64,000 nucleotides of DNA from Pyrrhosoma nymphula. Lineage: Eukaryota; Arthropoda; Insecta; Odonata; Coenagrionidae. Below are positions 61,090 to 64,000 of this stretch, piece after piece (position 1 is the first letter of the stretch; every line of letters starts with the position of its first letter). The notes under the pieces are model-generated. The model ran no database searches. It was given only the letters and a program-made list of their open reading frames with translations, and had not been told where the DNA came from. A program made the position numbers and the translations under genes. The stretch is from the NCBI GenBank assembly GCA_963573305.1, contig OY754338.1:48263531-48327530 (forward strand), read 5' to 3'.

Positions 61090-62065
61090 TCCTTATGAGA
61101 AAGTGAGATTTAAGGTGGAATATTTATACTCAAATTGCCGTGTGATAACAAATATTAAACATAGATTCCTAGAATTTTTTCGTTCAGTTTCTTGGTATAG
61201 CAAAACGTTTCCACCAACATTCCGGCAAGTTTCCTTAAATAGTGTCACGAGAACGTGATGTCTTACAGGTATTGTTAGTTGCAGTGAAAAAAGCGGTAAT
61301 TTCATAATGTCACAATGAAACCTGTGAAACTAGTTATCAACTTATTAAGCATAAACCTATTGCGCTATTACTTATCCGAGAAATTTTCTGATCCTCATTC
61401 TCAGGATGCACCTCATGTTGAGAAGAGCCTCCATCAATTTAGTTTGAAGCAACAGCAGGGCAGAGAACCTTTTACGAGTACAGTAACGAGGATGAAGCTT
61501 TATATGCACCAAAAAAGCTATTTCTGCAAGCTGTTATCATTAGAGGGAGGCAGATTTCATCTTCAGGTTTACAGAAATAGATGAACAAGACATAAAGGTC
61601 GTTATAAAATGTAAAGAAATACCCACCGTCGAAAGGACACGAAGCGCACTACGGCGTTACGGCGAAAAATAGTCATTATCCTCCAGGAATGGAAGTAAAT
61701 ATTGAAGGTAGTTAATGCTATCGTTTAACAACCAATAACGGCTATAACTTTCCAAATTCTTGATTTTTCAATGATGAATATGATCCCAGGATAGTCAGGG
61801 CTTGGCTAAATAATCACGTCCGTCACCAATCTGTAGTGGTTGCCTCCAAATGTAAAATAACAATTATAATTCTAATAACATCCGTAAAATAGGGCACCCT
61901 TGGCACATTGCAAAATAATCGGAACTCTTGTAAAGGAAATAAGTGTTTTAGTTCCAGGATATAATTCGTGAAACGCAATAGCACAGAACGTAAGTAAAGC
62001 TTTTAGAATATAATTATTATGTAGAATAATCAGTTTTGTGGTGAAATCGACATAATCTAGAACAT
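61090..62065. other. Unassigned AT-rich DNA
   Basis: Nothing recognisable. The 89-residue open frame at 61315-61584 (plus) has no domain I know. Confidence 0.4.
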
Positions 62066-62072
62066 AATTGAG

Positions 62073-62212
62073 GACCTGACGTCCTGTTTGTTAGAGTGAA
62101 TCGTGGAACTATGATCATCAGGTGAAACATTTAAGACCTGAGACCCTGCATGCTAGAGGAGAGAATGGGAAGCTATGATCTTCAGATTAATATTTAAAGA
62201 CCTGACATCCGT
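62073..62212. repeat. Tandem repeat, 62-64 bp period
   Basis: GACCTGA starts at 62073, 62135 and 62199. Between them each unit carries a TGTTAGAG/TGCTAGAG word, an ACTATGATC/GCTATGATC word and ends in ATTTAA(G). About 2.2 units are recognisable, with 25-30 percent difference by eye. Confidence 0.65.
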
Positions 62213-62259
62213 TATGATATCCGATCCCCAAATTATGAATTATTTAGTTACATATAATT

Positions 62260-63280
62260 TTAAAACATTAGTATTATTTATACAACAATATCGATTAATT
62301 TTACCATAAAATCATCATAATTATAAACATCCTCATTCTTGCGTATAATTTCGTGGAGCTCTAATAACTTGCCTGCAATAATTTAGTTAAAAAAGTTTAT
62401 TTATCGCAAAAAATAGCTTTTAGATATATTTAATAAGGACATTCTTTTAAATTTTGACTATAAATTAATAATAATTGAGGAACTATAGTATATGGATACC
62501 ATGGACAGAAAGTGCAACGTTAGTTCCTGTGACCCCATGACTTAGAAAATGAAATTATTTAGAGTTTTAAAAAAAATTTAATGAGTGAATACCAAGTTTC
62601 ATGAAGGTACTGAAGATAACAAACATTTATTGTAGAGTTAAAAATTAGAAGCATTGACTCCGCACGCCTAATAACCCTTATGCTGACGGAAATATGGCAG
62701 CAGGATATTTTCAGCACGCTTACAACTTTTCCAGTTGGTTTATTTGGTGGTACTCGTCTGGCTACCTTGCGTGAAGCGTTCATATGACGTAGAAAGTTGC
62801 GGAAGGGGCGTAGAACTCGACGGAAAAAAGTGTTGATTGCTGGGAAGGGGTGACGCCGGGAATGCAGGGGTTGAAAGGGATCGAGACAGAGTACGGTGAG
62901 GACCAGATGAAAGACTTGTGAGAGGAGCAAAAAATTTCGGGCTGCTGGGGACAAAAAATAGGTTGCTATCTGGAGTAAAGTAAGTGGTTGATGGGGTGCA
63001 ATCGATTGACACCTTTTTTCTCATCCTATTTTCTCTCCCTTCTCTTCTCTCAAGCCTGCGCATTCACTCTTAGCCACTTAGTCCTAATTCGGTTCTAACC
63101 TAATCACAGTCTAGTATTATATTGTAAAAAATTCTTATCTAGAACTAATCTCATCAAACCTGTGTTGTGTCTTGAGTGTCGCTTGAACCTTAAAAAAACT
63201 GTGAGATAGTGAGGAATTGGATTCAATATTTTCTAACTAACCTTATATGAAAGTACCTTTCGACGGAATTAGTTCCAACA
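62260..63280. other. Unassigned DNA
   Basis: The part at 62.74-63.06 kb is open on the minus strand in two overlapping frames (131 and 107 codons). They are S/P/L-rich and not recognisable; I do not call a gene. Confidence 0.4.
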
Positions 63281-63465
63281 TGGGCAGAGTGATAACAGGC
63301 GTCCCGCATTGAAGAACACCATAAAATCTAGATTAATGAGCAAATTTTGATTGTTTGTTGATAATGCTGTCATCTACCCAGAAGTTTCCTCAAGCACTGG
63401 CTTAGAAGTTCTCTTATCGCACCTGAACAACTTTACCTCATGGTTCCATGAGTGGGGGCTTGAGA

Positions 63466-63632
63466 TTAACCTTAGTAAATTTTTACCACATCTGGCATTA
63501 CGTCTGGCGTTACGATCATACCTGATGATGACGCACTAAGCGTTGAAGCACGTGTTGTGAATTATTGTTCATTAAATATAAGTGAACAGTACAACTCCTG
63601 CAGTTTATTTTAATTACTTAACCTTAGTAAAT
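63466..63632. mobile_element. 137-bp insertion with 15-bp target-site duplication in the LINE
   Basis: TTAACCTTAGTAAAT occurs perfectly at 63466-63480 and 63618-63632, flanking 137 bp. The reverse-transcriptase reading is interrupted exactly at the first copy and resumes at the second, which confirms a true insertion. The insert contains a 12-bp tandem pair TCTGGCATTACG/TCTGGCGTTACG, a hammerhead-like core, and a T/A-rich end. Length and duplication fit a 5'-truncated retro-insertion, possibly of Penelope-like type or a short non-autonomous relative. Confidence 0.8.
63515..63563 (+). ncRNA. Hammerhead-ribozyme-like motif inside the 137-bp insertion
   Basis: CTGATGA (perfect core box), TG, stem II ACGC-ACTAA-GCGT (four perfect pairs), then TGAAGC where GAAAC is expected, then ACGTGTT with a possible cleavage site after GTT. 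The only core deviation is GAAG for GAAA. ACGTGT next to the box could provide a short, nearly self-complementary stem III, as in the dimer-cleaving variants. Confidence 0.5.
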
Positions 63633-64000
63633 GCACTCTAGTACTCTTCTCAGCAAGAAGTATAGATATGTCTGTTAAGTGAGAGCGGCAAATATAAGTA
63701 AATACCTGTAAATCACCGTAACTTCAGACCTAGCACGAGAGAAACACACATATGAAACATTCTTGTCGCTGCATTAAGGTAACTAGAAATTATTAAGCGA
63801 ACATTAGAAAGGTTCTTTAATAAAATGGTAAAAGAGTTGTGAAGCTCTAATTAGGCCACATCTCGAGTACGCAGTGAGCATTTGGGACCCCGCAAAGAGG
63901 TATTTAATTCGCGTAGTGAATAACATACGAAGGAAAGCCGCCTGGCTTGTTATAAACTGCTTTGAGTGAACAAGAAGTATTAAGGACTAGGTTGGGAGCT

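Larger units (their letters stand above)
63285..64000 (+). pseudogene. LINE reverse transcriptase fragment, running off the window
   Basis: The plus strand begins with TGVPH (the GVPQ motif B region) near 63.30 kb. A deletion then joins to IKSRLMSKF, LFVDNAVIYPEVSSS (motif C, FADD changed to FVDN, so the catalytic pair is lost), LLSHLNNFTSWFHEWGLEIN and LSK. The frame is interrupted there by a 137-bp insertion and resumes after it as LSKCTLVLFSARSIDMS. Near 63.85-63.95 kb it continues as IRPHLEYAVSIWDPAKRYLI and IRRKAAWLVIN, the thumb-distal block of Jockey/CR1-like LINEs. The element would reverse-transcribe its own RNA; this copy has a mutated active site, stops and a deletion. The end of the protein lies beyond the window. 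Confidence 0.8.

Noticed and set aside
62559..63063. Two overlapping minus-strand frames (131 and 107 codons), S/P-rich
   Set aside because: Mutually overlapping, low-complexity and without a family signature.
1..64000. LTR retrotransposon, endogenous virus, CRISPR array or prokaryotic operon
   Set aside because: No gag/pol-integrase blocks, paired direct LTRs, spaced repeats or packed co-directional genes were seen.

Overview
This window looks like a gene-poor, repeat-rich stretch of an arthropod nuclear genome, most likely an insect. It is AT-rich, has no operon-like packing and no long intact reading frame, and is littered with decayed animal transposable elements: LINE-type non-LTR retrotransposons, Penelope-like elements (PLEs), piggyBac, Tc1/mariner-like, inverted-repeat DNA elements and tRNA-derived SINEs. 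I found no exon set attributable to a host gene, no rRNA, no functional tRNA, no LTR retrotransposon or endogenous virus and no CRISPR array. The species cannot be named from the sequence alone; the statements about families rest on protein and motif recognition without database searches.

Layout. 0-2 kb: an old piggyBac transposase remnant (minus strand), followed at 1.33-1.70 kb by GGGTCGT palindromes that may be its end. 2.48-3.64 kb: a 5'-truncated PLE with a GIY-YIG endonuclease reading frame between two 206-bp inverted arms, each carrying a hammerhead-ribozyme-like motif. 4.5-5.2 kb and 8.6-10.4 kb: the endonuclease and reverse-transcriptase halves of one LINE family, perhaps one copy split by later insertions, including a second inverted PLE at 6.4-7.2 kb. 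13.4-16.2 kb: three minus-strand LINE tails. 16.6-18.3 kb: a broken copy of a conserved but uncharacterised protein that I recall as recurrent in arthropods and Hydra. 18.6-20.3 kb: a broken piggyBac transposase on the same strand, with terminal-repeat-like sequence on both sides (18.32-18.37 and 21.72-21.94 kb).

22-41 kb: another hammerhead-like motif (22.4 kb), a 788-bp element with 37-bp inverted ends (27.6-28.4 kb), LINE tails at 27.0 and 30.7 kb, a tandem duplication with a templated hairpin (31.5-32.0 kb), a 1387-bp inverted-repeat element with a perfect 6-bp target duplication (36.6-38.0 kb) and a mariner-like transposase fragment (40.6-40.95 kb). 45-64 kb: two stacked repeats of a CTGTCTGT family, an inverted pair of tRNA-SINE heads around a 24-bp palindrome (46.1-46.3 kb), more LINE tails (46.8, 48.4, 56.1, 60.0-61.1 kb), a degenerate tandem array (56.7-58.4 kb), a 62-bp tandem repeat (62.1 kb) and, at the right edge, a LINE reverse transcriptase interrupted by a 137-bp insertion with a 15-bp target duplication and a hammerhead-like core.

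The genes do not work together as a system; they are independent, mostly dead mobile-element copies. The most interesting recurring theme is the set of hammerhead-like motifs tied to PLE-type repeats. The other candidate for real novelty is the uncharacterised protein next to piggyBac.
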